From: Leifsonia aquatica
GTDB lineage: Bacteria > Actinomycetota > Actinomycetes > Actinomycetales > Microbacteriaceae
Length of the DNA: 64,000 nt
Assembly (NCBI RefSeq): GCF_014190775.1
Contig: NZ_JACHVP010000001.1
Location: 62,001-126,000, forward strand
Direction of reading: 5' to 3'
The position numbers were made by a program, and so were the translations under genes. The notes under the pieces were generated by a model that saw only the letters and a program-made list of their open reading frames with translations, ran no database searches and had not been told where the DNA came from. Of the stretch, positions 1 through 8,808 are shown piece after piece. The stretch's first letter is position 1; each line of letters opens with the position of its first letter.

Positions 1-420
1 GAGCCCATCCTGCACGGGATGAGCCTCCTCCTGATCGCGGCGATCGACGGCGGCGACCTCGGCGAGCCCGCCCTCTCCGCGCCCGGCGAGACGGCGGCGA
101 GCCTGCAGGAGATGCACACCCTCCGCCGGGCCCTCCTCAAGGACAACCCCGAACTCTTCGCGCAGCGGATGGCGAGCATGCACAAGTTCGAGGATGCGCT
201 GAGCGCGGTCGTGCAGCGCCGCCTCGCTCACGACGACCCGGCTCTCGCGGAAGACGCGGAGGCGCTGCATCAGCGCGCCCGCCTCGTCACCTACGTCGCG
301 TTCGCCGGCATGCGCCACGCCTGGTCGTGCTGGGCCGACCACGGCGGCGTCGAGCCGCTCGCCGACCGCCTCCGCAGCTCCTTCGACCAGCTGCAGGCAC
401 TCGGCTCGCAGGTGCACTGA
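1..420 (+). CDS. TetR/AcrR-family regulator, C-terminal part (5' end outside window)
   Basis: The frame is open from the first base to the stop at 418-420, so the gene begins upstream of the window. The 139 visible residues are alpha-helical and Ala/Leu/Glu-rich, with no catalytic motif. The pattern (LQEMHTLRRALLKDNPEL near the start, then ARLVTYVAFAGMRHAWSCWAD, then a final DRLRSSFDQLQAL helix) resembles the ligand-binding C-terminal domain of TetR/AcrR regulators of the MftR type. The DNA-binding helix-turn-helix would lie in the missing N-terminal part, so neither target nor ligand can be inferred. Confidence 0.55.
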   Translation, partial: EPILHGMSLLLIAAIDGGDLGEPALSAPGETAASLQEMHTLRRALLKDNPELFAQRMASMHKFEDALSAVVQRRLAHDDPALAEDAEALHQRARLVTYVAFAGMRHAWSCWADHGGVEPLADRLRSSFDQLQALGSQVH

Positions 421-448
421 CTCGTCCGTCCGAGCCTCCCGGGTGGTC

Positions 449-476
449 GTGAACACCCCGCCGGATCGGGTAAGCT
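449..476 (+). promoter_or_regulatory. Candidate promoter of the tRNA-Thr gene
   Basis: GTGAAC at 449-454 and TAAGCT at 471-476 are separated by 16 bp and lie 34 bp upstream of the tRNA. The -10 box fits the actinobacterial TANNNT pattern; the -35 is weaker. Confidence 0.4.
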
Positions 477-510
477 ATCTGACTGTGCGCCGAGCGGAAG
501 CCCGGCCCAC

Positions 511-586
511 GCCGCCCTAGCTCAGTCGGCAGAGCATCTCACTCGTAATGAGAAGGTCAAGGGTTCGATTCCCTTGGGCGGCTCCA
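511..586 (+). tRNA. tRNA-Thr, anticodon CGT
   Basis: A full cloverleaf can be drawn. The acceptor stem pairs GCCGCCC (511-517) with GGGCGGC (576-582). The D arm is 520-535. The anticodon stem pairs TCTCA with TGAGA around loop CTCGTAA, with the anticodon CGT at 544-546. The T arm pairs AAGGG with CCCTT around TTCGATT. The CCA end is encoded at 584-586. Confidence 0.97.
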
Positions 587-596
587 CAGAAACACG

Positions 597-634
597 AACG
601 GCCCGCGGGTATCCGCGGGCCGTTCGGCTTTTTC
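597..634. terminator. Strong hairpin terminator after the tRNA, possibly bidirectional
   Basis: A perfect 12-bp stem (597-608 with 613-624) with a 4-base loop is followed by CGGCTTTTT on the plus strand. It sits 11 bases after the tRNA CCA and 19 bases from the stop of the convergent ABC gene, so it probably ends both transcripts. The T-run favours the tRNA direction. Confidence 0.85.
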
Positions 635-652
635 CTGGTGAGGGACCGAGGG

Positions 653-1705
653 CTACCCCGCCAGCACGGCCTCCTCGGCGTGGTGGCATGCCACGTCGCG
701 CAGGGGGATGCCGGGGCCCGAGAGGGCGTGCAGCGGCGGGACGATCTCGCGGCACTCGTCGGTGGCCATCCAGCAGCGCGGATTGAAGCGGCAACCGGCG
801 GGCGGGTCGACGGGCGATGGGGGCTCGCCGCCGAGGATGCGCCGCTGCGACAGGCGGCCGCGCCCCTCCCGAGTCGCCGTCGGGGTCGCCGACAGCAGGG
901 CCTGCGTGTACGGGTGGGAGGGGCGGTCGTAGATCGCGTCGGTGTCGCCGATCTCGGCGATGCGGCCGAGGTACATGACGGCGACGCGGTCGGCGATGTG
1001 GCGGACGACCGAGAGGTCGTGGGCGATGAAGACGATCGAGACGCCGAGGCGGCGGCGGATGTCGCCGAGGAGGTTGATGACCTGGGCCTGCACGGAGACG
1101 TCCAGGGCGGAGACGGGCTCGTCGCAGACGAGCACATCCGGGTCGAGCGCGAGCGCCCGCGCGATGCCGATGCGCTGCCGCTGGCCGCCGGAGAACTGGT
1201 GGGCGAACCGGCCGAGCATGTCCTCGCCCAGGCCGACGAGCTCCAGGAGCTCGACAGCGCGGGCGCGCCGATCGGCCCTGTTCATGGCGTGGGCGGCGGC
1301 GATGGGCTCGGTGACGATGTCGAGCACGGTCATGCGCGGGTCGAGGGAGGCGTACGGGTCCTGGAAGATCATCTGCACGCCCTGACGCAGGTGCTTGCGG
1401 TCGCTCAGCCGGCCGCGGCCGACGTCGCGACCACGGTAGGTGAGCGTCCCGTCGTCGGGGCGTTCCAGTCCGACGAGCATGCGCGCCAGGGTGGACTTGC
1501 CGCACCCGGACTCGCCCACGATGCCGAGCACCTCACCGGCGTGCAGCTCGAGGCTGACGCCGTCCACGGCGGAGACGGTGGCGGGGCGGAGGCGCGAGCC
1601 GGTGGGGAAGCGGCGCGCGAGGCCGGAGGCCCCGAGCACGATCTCGCGGGTGTCACCCTCCGGGCGGGGGAGCACGGCGGCGGGGCGGGGGTCAGACGAG
1701 TTCAC
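653..1705 (-). CDS. Peptide ABC transporter ATP-binding protein (DppF/OppF type)
   Basis: This 350-aa cytoplasmic ATPase powers an oligopeptide or dipeptide importer. It shows Walker A GESGCGKST near residue 63, the signature FSGGQRQRIGIARA near 165-180, Walker B VLVCDEPVSALD near 190-200, and the C-terminal Opp/Dpp extension GEPPSPVDPPAGCRFNPRC typical of the family. The open frame runs further upstream, but the GTG at 1705 is preferred. It follows GAGGAG at 8-base spacing, gives the normal family length, and overlaps the stop of the upstream ATPase gene by 14 bases, which suggests translational coupling. It forms a pair with the gene at 1692-2696 and diverges from the receptor and permease genes at 4072-7586. 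The peptide specificity cannot be read from the sequence. Confidence 0.93.
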   Translation of the reverse strand: MNSSDPRPAAVLPRPEGDTREIVLGASGLARRFPTGSRLRPATVSAVDGVSLELHAGEVLGIVGESGCGKSTLARMLVGLERPDDGTLTYRGRDVGRGRLSDRKHLRQGVQMIFQDPYASLDPRMTVLDIVTEPIAAAHAMNRADRRARAVELLELVGLGEDMLGRFAHQFSGGQRQRIGIARALALDPDVLVCDEPVSALDVSVQAQVINLLGDIRRRLGVSIVFIAHDLSVVRHIADRVAVMYLGRIAEIGDTDAIYDRPSHPYTQALLSATPTATREGRGRLSQRRILGGEPPSPVDPPAGCRFNPRCWMATDECREIVPPLHALSGPGIPLRDVACHHAEEAVLAG

Positions 1706-2696
1706 CGATGAGCTCCTCGGATCGGAGGCAGGCGGCGCGCCGGCCGATGGCGACCTCGACGAGCGGAGGCCGGGTGGTCGCGCAGGCGTCCACCGCGAGG
1801 TGGCAGCGCGGGTGGAACGAGCAGCCGCGCGGCACCCGCGCGGGGCTGGGCGGAGAGCCGGGGATCGTGAGCAGATCGGAGCCGCGCTGGGCGGCCTGCG
1901 GCACGGATCGCAGCAGCGCCTCGGTGTAGGGATGGGCGGGGTGCGCGAAGACGGTGTCGGCGCTGCCGCTCTCGACGATCCGCCCGGCGTACATGACGGA
2001 GACGTGATCGGCGACCTCCATGACGACACCGAGGTCGTGGGTGATGAGCAGGATGCCCATCCCGAGCTGGTCGCGCAGCGAACCGAGCAGGTCGAGGATC
2101 TGCGCCTGCACCGTCACGTCGAGAGCGGTGGTCGGCTCGTCGGCGATCAGAAGCTCGGGGTCGAGCGCGATCGCCATGGCGATCAGGATGCGCTGCCGCA
2201 TGCCGCCGGAGAACTGGTGCGGGTAGTCGTCGACGCGACGGGAGGGCGCGGGGATGCCGACGAGGCCGAGCAGATCGATCGCGCGGGCGCGAGCCTGCCG
2301 GCGACTGGCCCGTCGGTGCACGCGGAACAGCTCGCCGATCTGATCCCCGATGGTCATCACGGGGTTCAGGGCCGAGAGGGCGTCCTGCAGCACGAGGGCG
2401 ATGCGCTCGCCGCGGAGCCGCCGCCGGCCCTCCTCGTTCAGGGTGAGGAGGTCGATGTCGCCGAGCCGCAGCTCGTCGGCGCTGACGCGGGAGTACTCGT
2501 CGCCGAGGCCCATGATCGCGCGGGCGGTCACGGACTTGCCGGAGCCGGACTCGCCGAGCAGCGCGACGAACTCGCCGCGGCCGACGCTGATGTCCACCTC
2601 GCGCACGGCCGGGATGTCCGGCCCGGAGCCGGTGAACGCGACGGAGAGGTTGCGTACCCGCAACACCTCGTCGCCGGAGGGATTCGTAGTGTCCAC
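1692..2696 (-). CDS. Peptide ABC transporter ATP-binding protein (DppD/OppD type)
   Basis: A 334-aa ATPase, the first gene of the divergent two-gene unit. Motifs are Walker A GESGSGKS near residue 45, signature [14 protein letters not shown] near 160-173, Walker [14 protein letters not shown] near 182-194, and the Opp/Dpp C-terminal segment [19 protein letters not shown]. The GTG at 2696 is chosen because AAGGA lies exactly 7 bases upstream (2704-2708). A longer open frame to 2765 would add 23 residues unlike the family. With the DppF-type protein it would make the heterodimeric motor for the two permeases encoded at 5710-7586 on the other strand. Splitting the importer into divergent units allows shared control from the 2697-2863 intergenic region. 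Confidence 0.93.
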   Translation of the reverse strand: MDTTNPSGDEVLRVRNLSVAFTGSGPDIPAVREVDISVGRGEFVALLGESGSGKSVTARAIMGLGDEYSRVSADELRLGDIDLLTLNEEGRRRLRGERIALVLQDALSALNPVMTIGDQIGELFRVHRRASRRQARARAIDLLGLVGIPAPSRRVDDYPHQFSGGMRQRILIAMAIALDPELLIADEPTTALDVTVQAQILDLLGSLRDQLGMGILLITHDLGVVMEVADHVSVMYAGRIVESGSADTVFAHPAHPYTEALLRSVPQAAQRGSDLLTIPGSPPSPARVPRGCSFHPRCHLAVDACATTRPPLVEVAIGRRAACLRSEELIGELV

Positions 2697-2721
2697 GCTG
2701 ACATCCTTGCATGTGAGTGAT

Positions 2722-2826
2722 TTCCGGAATGTTTCAATTGAGAAACAGATTTGCCGAATTTTCAAACTCGTGTTGACACAGATGCCGGATATCGGCGAGA
2801 TTGTGTCCTACTGCGCCAGGTGCGCA
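2722..2826. promoter_or_regulatory. Divergent promoter region of the peptide-use locus with several inverted repeats
   Basis: The 167-bp divergent region is AT-rich for this genome. It holds TTCCGGAA (2722-2729), GTTTC/GAAAC arms (2731-2735 and 2742-2746), a GCCG-GATAT-CGGC element (2784-2796) and TGCGC-CAGGT-GCGCA (2812-2826). A consensus -35 TTGACA lies at 2773-2778, with a weak -10 GAGATT at 2797-2802 (18-bp spacer) for the rightward operon, so the GCCG/CGGC element falls in the spacer. The locus encodes its own Lrp/AsnC regulator (9717-10736), the natural candidate to bind here. The exact operator is not decided. Confidence 0.5.
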
Positions 2827-2863
2827 CCGCGACCAACACCTCACCAGGAACGAAGGAGAAAGC

Positions 2864-4072
2864 GTGCTCGACCCCTCCCCGCGCTACACCGGCTACACGG
2901 CCTACGACTACCTCGAGGCCGGCAAGGACTACCGGGAGTTCCGCTACGCCCAGCAGATCGGCCGCGTGCCCGCCTACGCCGGACTCGGCCTCAGCGACGC
3001 CCAGGCGGAGCGCACCACGCGCCTGCTGACCGAGTCCACCGTGATCTCGCTGCACGACCACGTGCAGGTCTTCCCCGAGGACATGACCCAGCTCCGCGAC
3101 CACATCCGCCAGGGCCGCGAACCAACCGGCTACGAGGGCCTCAGCCGCTCGGGCATCACGGCCGTCTTCGACAACGGGATGGACGGCACCTGCTGCATCT
3201 CGAGCGACGCCGGCTGGAAGTACCAGGACGTGCTGTTCGACCTCGGCGTGCGCATGGCCGACCTCGCGCACCAGGACTTCGTCATCAAGGGCGAGACGAT
3301 CAAGGACATCGAGTACGCGGCCGCGACCGGCCGCATCGCCCACGTCTTCGCGCTCGAGGCCTCCACGATGATCGAGAACGAGGTCGACCGGCTCGACGTG
3401 CTCTACGGCTTCGGCGTGCGCCAGATGGGCATCGCCTACTCGGAGGCCAACACCCTCGGCTCCGGCCTCAAGGAGCGCGGCGACGGCGGCCTCACCTACT
3501 TCGGCGAGCGCGCGGTCGAGCGGATGAACAAGCTCGGCATCGCGATCGACGTCTCGCACTCGGGTGACCGCACCGCGGTGGACGCGATCAAGGCGTCGAC
3601 CAAGCCGACCTTCATCACCCACGCGGGAGCCCGCGGCCTCTGGCCGACGAACCGCATGAAGACGGACGAGACGATCATCGAGTGCGCGAAGCGCGGCGGC
3701 GTGATCGGCATCGAGGCGGCGCCGCACACCACGCTGTCCCCGTCGCACCCGCGCCACTCGCTGGAGTCGGTGATGGACCACTTCCAGTACTGCGTCGACC
3801 TGGTCGGCCTCGAGCACGTCAGCTTCGGCCCCGACACGCTCTTCGGCGACCACGTCGGGCTGCACGACGCCTTCTCGTCCAACCTGTCCCTCGGGCAGGC
3901 GCACGGGACGGTCGACTACGAGAAGGTCGAGTACGTCGACGGCCTCGAGAACCCGGCCGAGGAGTTCTACAACATCATCGGCTGGCTGGTGAAGCACGAC
4001 TACTCCGACGACGAGATCCGCGCCGTCGTGGGTGGCAACACTCTGCGGGTCCTGAAGGAGGTGTGGGTCTGA
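2864..4072 (+). CDS. Membrane dipeptidase-like zinc hydrolase (peptidase family M19)
   Basis: A 402-aa protein of the renal/membrane dipeptidase family, which hydrolyses dipeptides, often with D-residues or unusual C-termini, using two zinc ions. Likely metal ligands are H64-D65-H66, E165 in HVFALEAS, H232 in IDVSHSGD and H253 in ITHAGARGLW. The usual first motif is HxD, but here it reads HxH. The GTG at 2864 follows GAAGGAG with 5-base spacing. There is no signal peptide, so it should act in the cytoplasm on imported peptides. It is the first gene of the rightward operon, and its TGA overlaps the ATG of the binding-protein gene by one base. Confidence 0.88.
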   Translation: MLDPSPRYTGYTAYDYLEAGKDYREFRYAQQIGRVPAYAGLGLSDAQAERTTRLLTESTVISLHDHVQVFPEDMTQLRDHIRQGREPTGYEGLSRSGITAVFDNGMDGTCCISSDAGWKYQDVLFDLGVRMADLAHQDFVIKGETIKDIEYAAATGRIAHVFALEASTMIENEVDRLDVLYGFGVRQMGIAYSEANTLGSGLKERGDGGLTYFGERAVERMNKLGIAIDVSHSGDRTAVDAIKASTKPTFITHAGARGLWPTNRMKTDETIIECAKRGGVIGIEAAPHTTLSPSHPRHSLESVMDHFQYCVDLVGLEHVSFGPDTLFGDHVGLHDAFSSNLSLGQAHGTVDYEKVEYVDGLENPAEEFYNIIGWLVKHDYSDDEIRAVVGGNTLRVLKEVWV

Positions 4073-5688
4073 TGCGCCCACGGAAGATCGCACTCGCCGC
4101 TGCGGTGCTCGCCGCGTCGGCGCTCGCCCTGAGCGCCTGCGCCCCGAGCGCCCCGCCCGCCGCCTCCACGGCGACGGCCGGATCGCAGACGCTCTCGGTG
4201 GCCACCACCACCGACGTCGTGAACTACAACCCGCTCGTCGGCAACAGCCGCAGCGACTACTGGATCACGAACCTCATGTACCCGCACCTCCTGAGCATCG
4301 CGAACGACGGCTCGAAGGAGCCGCAGGTCGCGACCAAGTGGGGCTACGTGGACGACACCACCGGCTTCTACGAGATCCGCGACGACCTGAAGTGGAGCGA
4401 CGGCGAGCCGCTGACCGCCGAGGACGTGGCCTGGACGATGAACGCGGTCAAGAAGGACAAGCCCTCCGGCACCTTCTACGGCCAGCTCACCAACCTGGAC
4501 ACAGCGAAGGCCGTCTCGAAGACGCGGGTCGAGTTCACCCTCACCAAGCCGGACTCGTCGATCGTCGAGGAGATCGGCTTCTGGGGCAACATCGTCCCGA
4601 AGCACGTCTTCGAGAAGGCGGAGTCGGTGGCGACGTTCCCGAACGACGGCAGCGACGGCGGCTGGGTCAGCGCCGGACCGTACAAGCTGACCAAGGTGCA
4701 GATCGGGCAGAGCTACACGCTGGAGCGCGTGGAGGACTACCCGCTGGTCGAGGGCGGCACCCCCCTCTCCGCCTCGGTCGTCTACCGCGTGTTCCCGGAC
4801 ATCAACACCGAGATCCTCGCGCTGCAGAGCGGCGAGGTCGACGTGATCGCCAACGCCCTCCCGCCGGCGCAGGTCGCCAAGCTGAAGGCGACGAGCGGCA
4901 TCGCCGTCGAGGAGGCCGTCGGCCTCGGCTACGCGCACATGACCTACAACATGAACAACCCGGACCTGGCCAAGGTCGAGGTGCGGCAGGCGCTCGCGCA
5001 CGCCGTCGACTACGACGCCATCCGCAAGGTCGTGCTGCAGGGTCAGGCCGTCTCGACCGGCTCCAGCCCGCTGATGCCGGTGCTGAAGGACTACTACGAC
5101 AAGTCGATCAAGGAGTACGCGTTCGACACCGACGAGTCGCGGAAGCTGATGGAGAAGGCGGGCTACACCGCCGGCTCCGACGGCATGTTCCCGCTGAAGT
5201 TCCGCCTCATCTACTCGCTGCAGGACAGCGTCACCAGCCAGTGGGCGACCCTGGTGAAGGACAGCGCGGCGAAGGCGGGCATCGCGATCGAGCTGCAGGG
5301 CACCGAGCGCAACACGTACCTCGCGATGACCAACAAGGGCGACTTCGACATCTACGCCGGCAACTTCGCCATCATGGACGACCCGGTGACGAACATGACG
5401 CTGGCGTACCTGCCCGGCGGCGCCATCAACTACACCTACGTCGACGACGCGAAGCTCAACGACCTGATCGCCCAGGGCACCGCGACGACCGACAAGGACG
5501 ACAAGGTGAAGCTGATGCGCGAGGCCGCGAAGATCGTGCGGGACAACGTGTACGACAACATCATGTACACGCAGAACCTGTACTTCGCCCACAGCTCGAA
5601 GTGGACCGGGTTCGTCTCGAAGCCCAGCGAGCTGCTCTCCATCGTCAACCCGGTGTCGCTGGCCAGCGCGCACCCGGCCGGCAAGTAA
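4072..5688 (+). CDS. Peptide-binding lipoprotein of an ABC importer (SBP family 5)
   Basis: A 538-aa extracellular receptor. The N-terminus MRPRKIA is followed by a hydrophobic stretch and the lipobox LSAC with Cys at residue 23, so the mature protein is lipid-anchored. The remainder matches the DppA/OppA fold: an early YNPLVGNSRSDYWI segment, EPQVATKWGYVDD, LKWSDGEPLTAEDVAWTM (a family hallmark), then EVRQALAHAVDYDAIRKVV. The gene overlaps the dipeptidase stop (TGATG) and is followed after 21 bases by the permease genes. It sets the specificity of the importer; co-transcription with M19, M24 and prolyl-peptidase-like enzymes points to short, possibly proline-containing or modified peptides. 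Confidence 0.93.
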   Translation: MRPRKIALAAAVLAASALALSACAPSAPPAASTATAGSQTLSVATTTDVVNYNPLVGNSRSDYWITNLMYPHLLSIANDGSKEPQVATKWGYVDDTTGFYEIRDDLKWSDGEPLTAEDVAWTMNAVKKDKPSGTFYGQLTNLDTAKAVSKTRVEFTLTKPDSSIVEEIGFWGNIVPKHVFEKAESVATFPNDGSDGGWVSAGPYKLTKVQIGQSYTLERVEDYPLVEGGTPLSASVVYRVFPDINTEILALQSGEVDVIANALPPAQVAKLKATSGIAVEEAVGLGYAHMTYNMNNPDLAKVEVRQALAHAVDYDAIRKVVLQGQAVSTGSSPLMPVLKDYYDKSIKEYAFDTDESRKLMEKAGYTAGSDGMFPLKFRLIYSLQDSVTSQWATLVKDSAAKAGIAIELQGTERNTYLAMTNKGDFDIYAGNFAIMDDPVTNMTLAYLPGGAINYTYVDDAKLNDLIAQGTATTDKDDKVKLMREAAKIVRDNVYDNIMYTQNLYFAHSSKWTGFVSKPSELLSIVNPVSLASAHPAGK

Positions 5689-5709
5689 ATCGAAAGCAGG
5701 GAGACCCGC

Positions 5710-6672
5710 GTGTCCCGGTTCCTGTTCCTCCTCCCACGGCTCGGCCGGGGTCTGCTCACGATCTGGTTCGCCGTGACCGTGACGTTCCTCCTGCTGCGCC
5801 TGCTGCCCGGAGACCCGGCGCTGGCCGTCGCCAGCCCGAACATGACCGAGGATGCGCGGGCCGCCCTGCTTCAGCAGTACGGCCTCGATCAGCCGATGAT
5901 CGTGCAGTACGGCATCTACCTGTGGCAGCTCGTCCAGGGCAACCTCGGGGTGTCGTTCACGCAGTCCATCCCGGTGCTGGACGTGCTGATGCAGCGCCTC
6001 CCTTGGACGCTGCTGCTCACCGGCACGGCGCTCGTGGCCACGGTGGTGGTCGGCATCCCGCTCGGGGTGCTGGCCGCCTCCCACCGCGGGCGGTTCCTGG
6101 ACCGGCTCGTGCAGATCGTCGGCGTGACCGGCCAGTCCATCTTCGTCCCGAGCATCGGCGTGCTGCTGCTCTTCGTCTTCGGCCTGATGCTCGGCTGGCT
6201 GCCGATCGGCGGGGCGTACGACCAGGACGCCTACGGGCTCGCCTGGTACGGGAGCGTCGCGACGCACCTGATCCTGCCGGCGCTCTCGCTCATGCTCGTG
6301 CAGCTCGGCTCGTACGTGCTCACGATGCGCTCGACGCTCATCGACGCGCTGGGGGAGGACTACACGACGCTGGCCCGGGCGAACGGCCTGCCCTACCGCC
6401 GGGTGCTGTGGAAGCACGCCCTGCGCAACGCACTGCTGCCGACCACCACGCTCATCGGCCTCCAGCTCGGCTTCCTCGTCGGCGGGGCGGTGCTCACCGA
6501 GACCGTGTTCGCCTACCCCGGCATCGGCCGTGGCATCTACGAGGCCGTCACCCAGCTCGACTTCCCCGTCCTCCAGGGCGCGTTCCTGATGCTCGCGATC
6601 ACGGTCGTGGTCGCGAACATGATCACGGACACCGTCTACGGTTTCCTCGACCCGAGAGTGAAGAAGGCATGA
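5710..6672 (+). CDS. Peptide ABC transporter permease (DppB/OppB type)
   Basis: A 320-aa inner-membrane permease with about six transmembrane segments. The first helix (TIWFAVTVTFLLLRLLPGDPA) with the LLPGDPA sequence is characteristic of DppB-type subunits. The EAA coupling loop, which touches the ATPase, reads DYTTLARANGLPYRRVLWKH near residues 217-236. The GTG at 5710 follows the Shine-Dalgarno-like AGGGAG. It ends in an ATGA overlap with the next permease, so the two subunits should be made in equal amounts. Confidence 0.94.
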   Translation: MSRFLFLLPRLGRGLLTIWFAVTVTFLLLRLLPGDPALAVASPNMTEDARAALLQQYGLDQPMIVQYGIYLWQLVQGNLGVSFTQSIPVLDVLMQRLPWTLLLTGTALVATVVVGIPLGVLAASHRGRFLDRLVQIVGVTGQSIFVPSIGVLLLFVFGLMLGWLPIGGAYDQDAYGLAWYGSVATHLILPALSLMLVQLGSYVLTMRSTLIDALGEDYTTLARANGLPYRRVLWKHALRNALLPTTTLIGLQLGFLVGGAVLTETVFAYPGIGRGIYEAVTQLDFPVLQGAFLMLAITVVVANMITDTVYGFLDPRVKKA

Positions 6673-7586
6673 CGACCGACGCGACCGTCCAGAACGCGGC
6701 GACCGTCACCGAGGAGGCGGTCGGGCTCGAACCCGTCGCCCTCGGCAACGGCCGCGCGAGCGCCCAGACCTGGAAGGCGTTCCGCCGGGAGCCGCTCGGG
6801 ATGCTGGCCCTCGGCGTGCTCATCCTGCTCACCATCGTCGCGATCGGCGCCCCGCTGATCGCCCCCTACCCGCCGAGCTACGGCGACCCCGTGCTCGCGG
6901 CCCCGAGCCTCGCGCACTGGTTCGGCACCGACAGCCTCGGCCGCGACGTGTTCGGCGAGGTGGTCTGGGGCTCGCAGCAGAGCATCCTGGTGGCCGTCGC
7001 CGCCTCCGCTATCGCCATCGTGGTCGGCACGCTGATCGCCGTGGTCGGCGCCTACTTCCAGCGACTGGATGGATTCATCAGTGTGCTGGTCGACCTCACC
7101 CTGTCGCTCCCGGTGCTGCCGCTGATGATCCTCATCGCCGCCCTCGTCGGCCCGAGCACGGGCACCATCATCCTCGTGGTCGCCGCGTTCTCGTGGCCGG
7201 AGGTCACGCGCCTGGTGCGCTCGCAAGCCCTCACCGTGGTGCGCCTGCCGTACGTCGACGCCGCCCGTCTGATGACGACGTCGCCGCTGTGGATCATCGT
7301 CCGGCACGTCGTCCCCGCGGTCACCCCCGTCATCGTCGTCTCGGTCGTGGTCACGGCCTCCCGTGCCGTCCTGTCGGCCGCAGGCCTCGCCTTCCTCGGC
7401 CTCGGCGACCCGAACGTCTGGTCGTGGGGCCGCATCCTCTACGAGGCCCAGCAGTCGGGCGCCATGTCGAGCGCCTGGTGGCTGACCCTGTTCCCCTCCA
7501 TCGCCATCCTGCTGCTCGTGCTCTCGGCGACGCTGCTGTCGATCGCCTACAACGACGCTCGCAACCCGCGGTCGCGTCGCCGCTGA
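6669..7586 (+). CDS. Peptide ABC transporter permease (DppC/OppC type)
   Basis: A 305-aa second permease. An N-terminal cytoplasmic tail carries the FRREPLGMLALGVL segment typical of OppC_N domains, followed by a periplasmic-side loop HWFGTDSLGRDVFGEVVWG, a family signature. The EAA loop is YVDAARLMTTSPLWIIVRHV near residues 195-214. The ATG at 6669 overlaps the DppB stop by 4 bases. With 5710-6672 it forms the membrane channel driven by the ATPases at 653-2696. Confidence 0.94.
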   Translation: MTTDATVQNAATVTEEAVGLEPVALGNGRASAQTWKAFRREPLGMLALGVLILLTIVAIGAPLIAPYPPSYGDPVLAAPSLAHWFGTDSLGRDVFGEVVWGSQQSILVAVAASAIAIVVGTLIAVVGAYFQRLDGFISVLVDLTLSLPVLPLMILIAALVGPSTGTIILVVAAFSWPEVTRLVRSQALTVVRLPYVDAARLMTTSPLWIIVRHVVPAVTPVIVVSVVVTASRAVLSAAGLAFLGLGDPNVWSWGRILYEAQQSGAMSSAWWLTLFPSIAILLLVLSATLLSIAYNDARNPRSRRR

Positions 7587-7621
7587 CCCGCCGCACCGAC
7601 CCGACGATCCGAAGGAGGACC

Positions 7622-8794
7622 GTGTTCACCACCCGCCTGAGCGCCGACGCGCTCGACCGGCTGCAGGAGCGCGTGCGCGAGCGCATGCGCTCCGCCGGAC
7701 TCGACGCGCTGCTGACCGACGCGCCCGAGGACGTCGCGTACCTCACCGGCTTCTTCCACCATCCCTGCGAGCGGCCGGTCGCCGTGTGGCTCGGCGCCGA
7801 CGGCGGCGCCGTGCTGCTCGTGCCCGAACTGGAGCGTGAGAACGCCGAGCGCCAGGAGGCCCGCGCCGAGATCGTCTCGTACGCCGAGTTCCCGGGCGTC
7901 GTGCCTCCCTTCCGCGCCCTCGCCTCCCGGGTGGGCCGCGCCGGCCGCGTCGGCTACTCGACCGGCATGACCTGGGAGCGCCAGCACGCCGCCTTCGCCG
8001 AACTGAGCGTGGGGGAGGCCGTCCCCACCCCGATCGTGACCGTCGCCCGCTATATCAAGCTTCCTGAGGAGGTCGCGCTGCATGCGGAGGCAGCGCGGAT
8101 CACCGACCTCATGCTCGAAGCGGGCGTCGCCCTGGTGCGCGAGAGCATCACGGCGGGCGCGGCCCTGCCGACGGAGGCCGAACTGGCCTCGCACGTCGGC
8201 GGGGTCGGCGTCTCCACGATGTACGCCGAGCACGACGATGTGATCGTCGTCTCGCCGCTTGCGGGCGGCCTGGTCTACGCGGGCGCCAACTCCGCCTACC
8301 CGCACGGCCTGCCCTCCGGGTACCGGCTGCAGGCAGGCGACACGTTCATGCTCTCCCTCGGCTGCGCCGTCGGCGGCCGCTTCGTGGAGGGCGAGCGCAC
8401 GTTCGTGCTCGGCGAGCCGAGCACGGAGCAGCGCCGGTACCACGACGCCGTGCGGCTCGCGCAGGAGGTCGGCGGCCGCGCCATCCGCCCGGGCCGCGAG
8501 TGCCGGAACGCCAACCGCAACTGCCTCGACGTGATCCGCGACGCCGGCCTCGGGGAGTACCTGCGGCACCGCCAGGGCCACGGCATCGGCCTCGGGATGC
8601 ACGAGCCGCCGTGGCTCGAGGACGGCGACGAGACCCCGCTCGAGGCGGGGATGATCGTCTCGAACGAGCCGGGGATCTACATCCCGGGCCACGCCGGCTA
8701 CCGCATCTCGGACAGCATGCTGGTGACGGCGGACGGCTCGCGTTCGCTCACCGCGTTCCCCCGCGATCTCGATTCCTGCACCATCGCACTCTGA
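7622..8794 (+). CDS. M24-family (creatinase/prolidase-fold) hydrolase with altered metal site
   Basis: A 390-aa pita-bread-fold protein: an N-terminal creatinase-like domain (residues 1-135) and a C-terminal M24 domain. Metal-dependent M24 peptidases use Asp, Asp, His, Glu, Glu. Here the positions read S245 (in MLSLGCAVGG), E256 (in FVEGERTF), H320 (in GHGIGLGMH), E349 (in SNEPGIY) and S363 (in GYRISDS), so three ligands are replaced. Creatinase and ectoine hydrolase share the fold and also lack the metal, so a metal-free amidohydrolase is more likely than an aminopeptidase. The GTG at 7622 follows GAAGGAGG. The gene is inside the peptide-import operon; the substrate is probably an imported peptide or amide. 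Confidence 0.85.
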   Translation: MFTTRLSADALDRLQERVRERMRSAGLDALLTDAPEDVAYLTGFFHHPCERPVAVWLGADGGAVLLVPELERENAERQEARAEIVSYAEFPGVVPPFRALASRVGRAGRVGYSTGMTWERQHAAFAELSVGEAVPTPIVTVARYIKLPEEVALHAEAARITDLMLEAGVALVRESITAGAALPTEAELASHVGGVGVSTMYAEHDDVIVVSPLAGGLVYAGANSAYPHGLPSGYRLQAGDTFMLSLGCAVGGRFVEGERTFVLGEPSTEQRRYHDAVRLAQEVGGRAIRPGRECRNANRNCLDVIRDAGLGEYLRHRQGHGIGLGMHEPPWLEDGDETPLEAGMIVSNEPGIYIPGHAGYRISDSMLVTADGSRSLTAFPRDLDSCTIAL

Positions 8795-8808
8795 AGAAAG
8801 GACCCACC

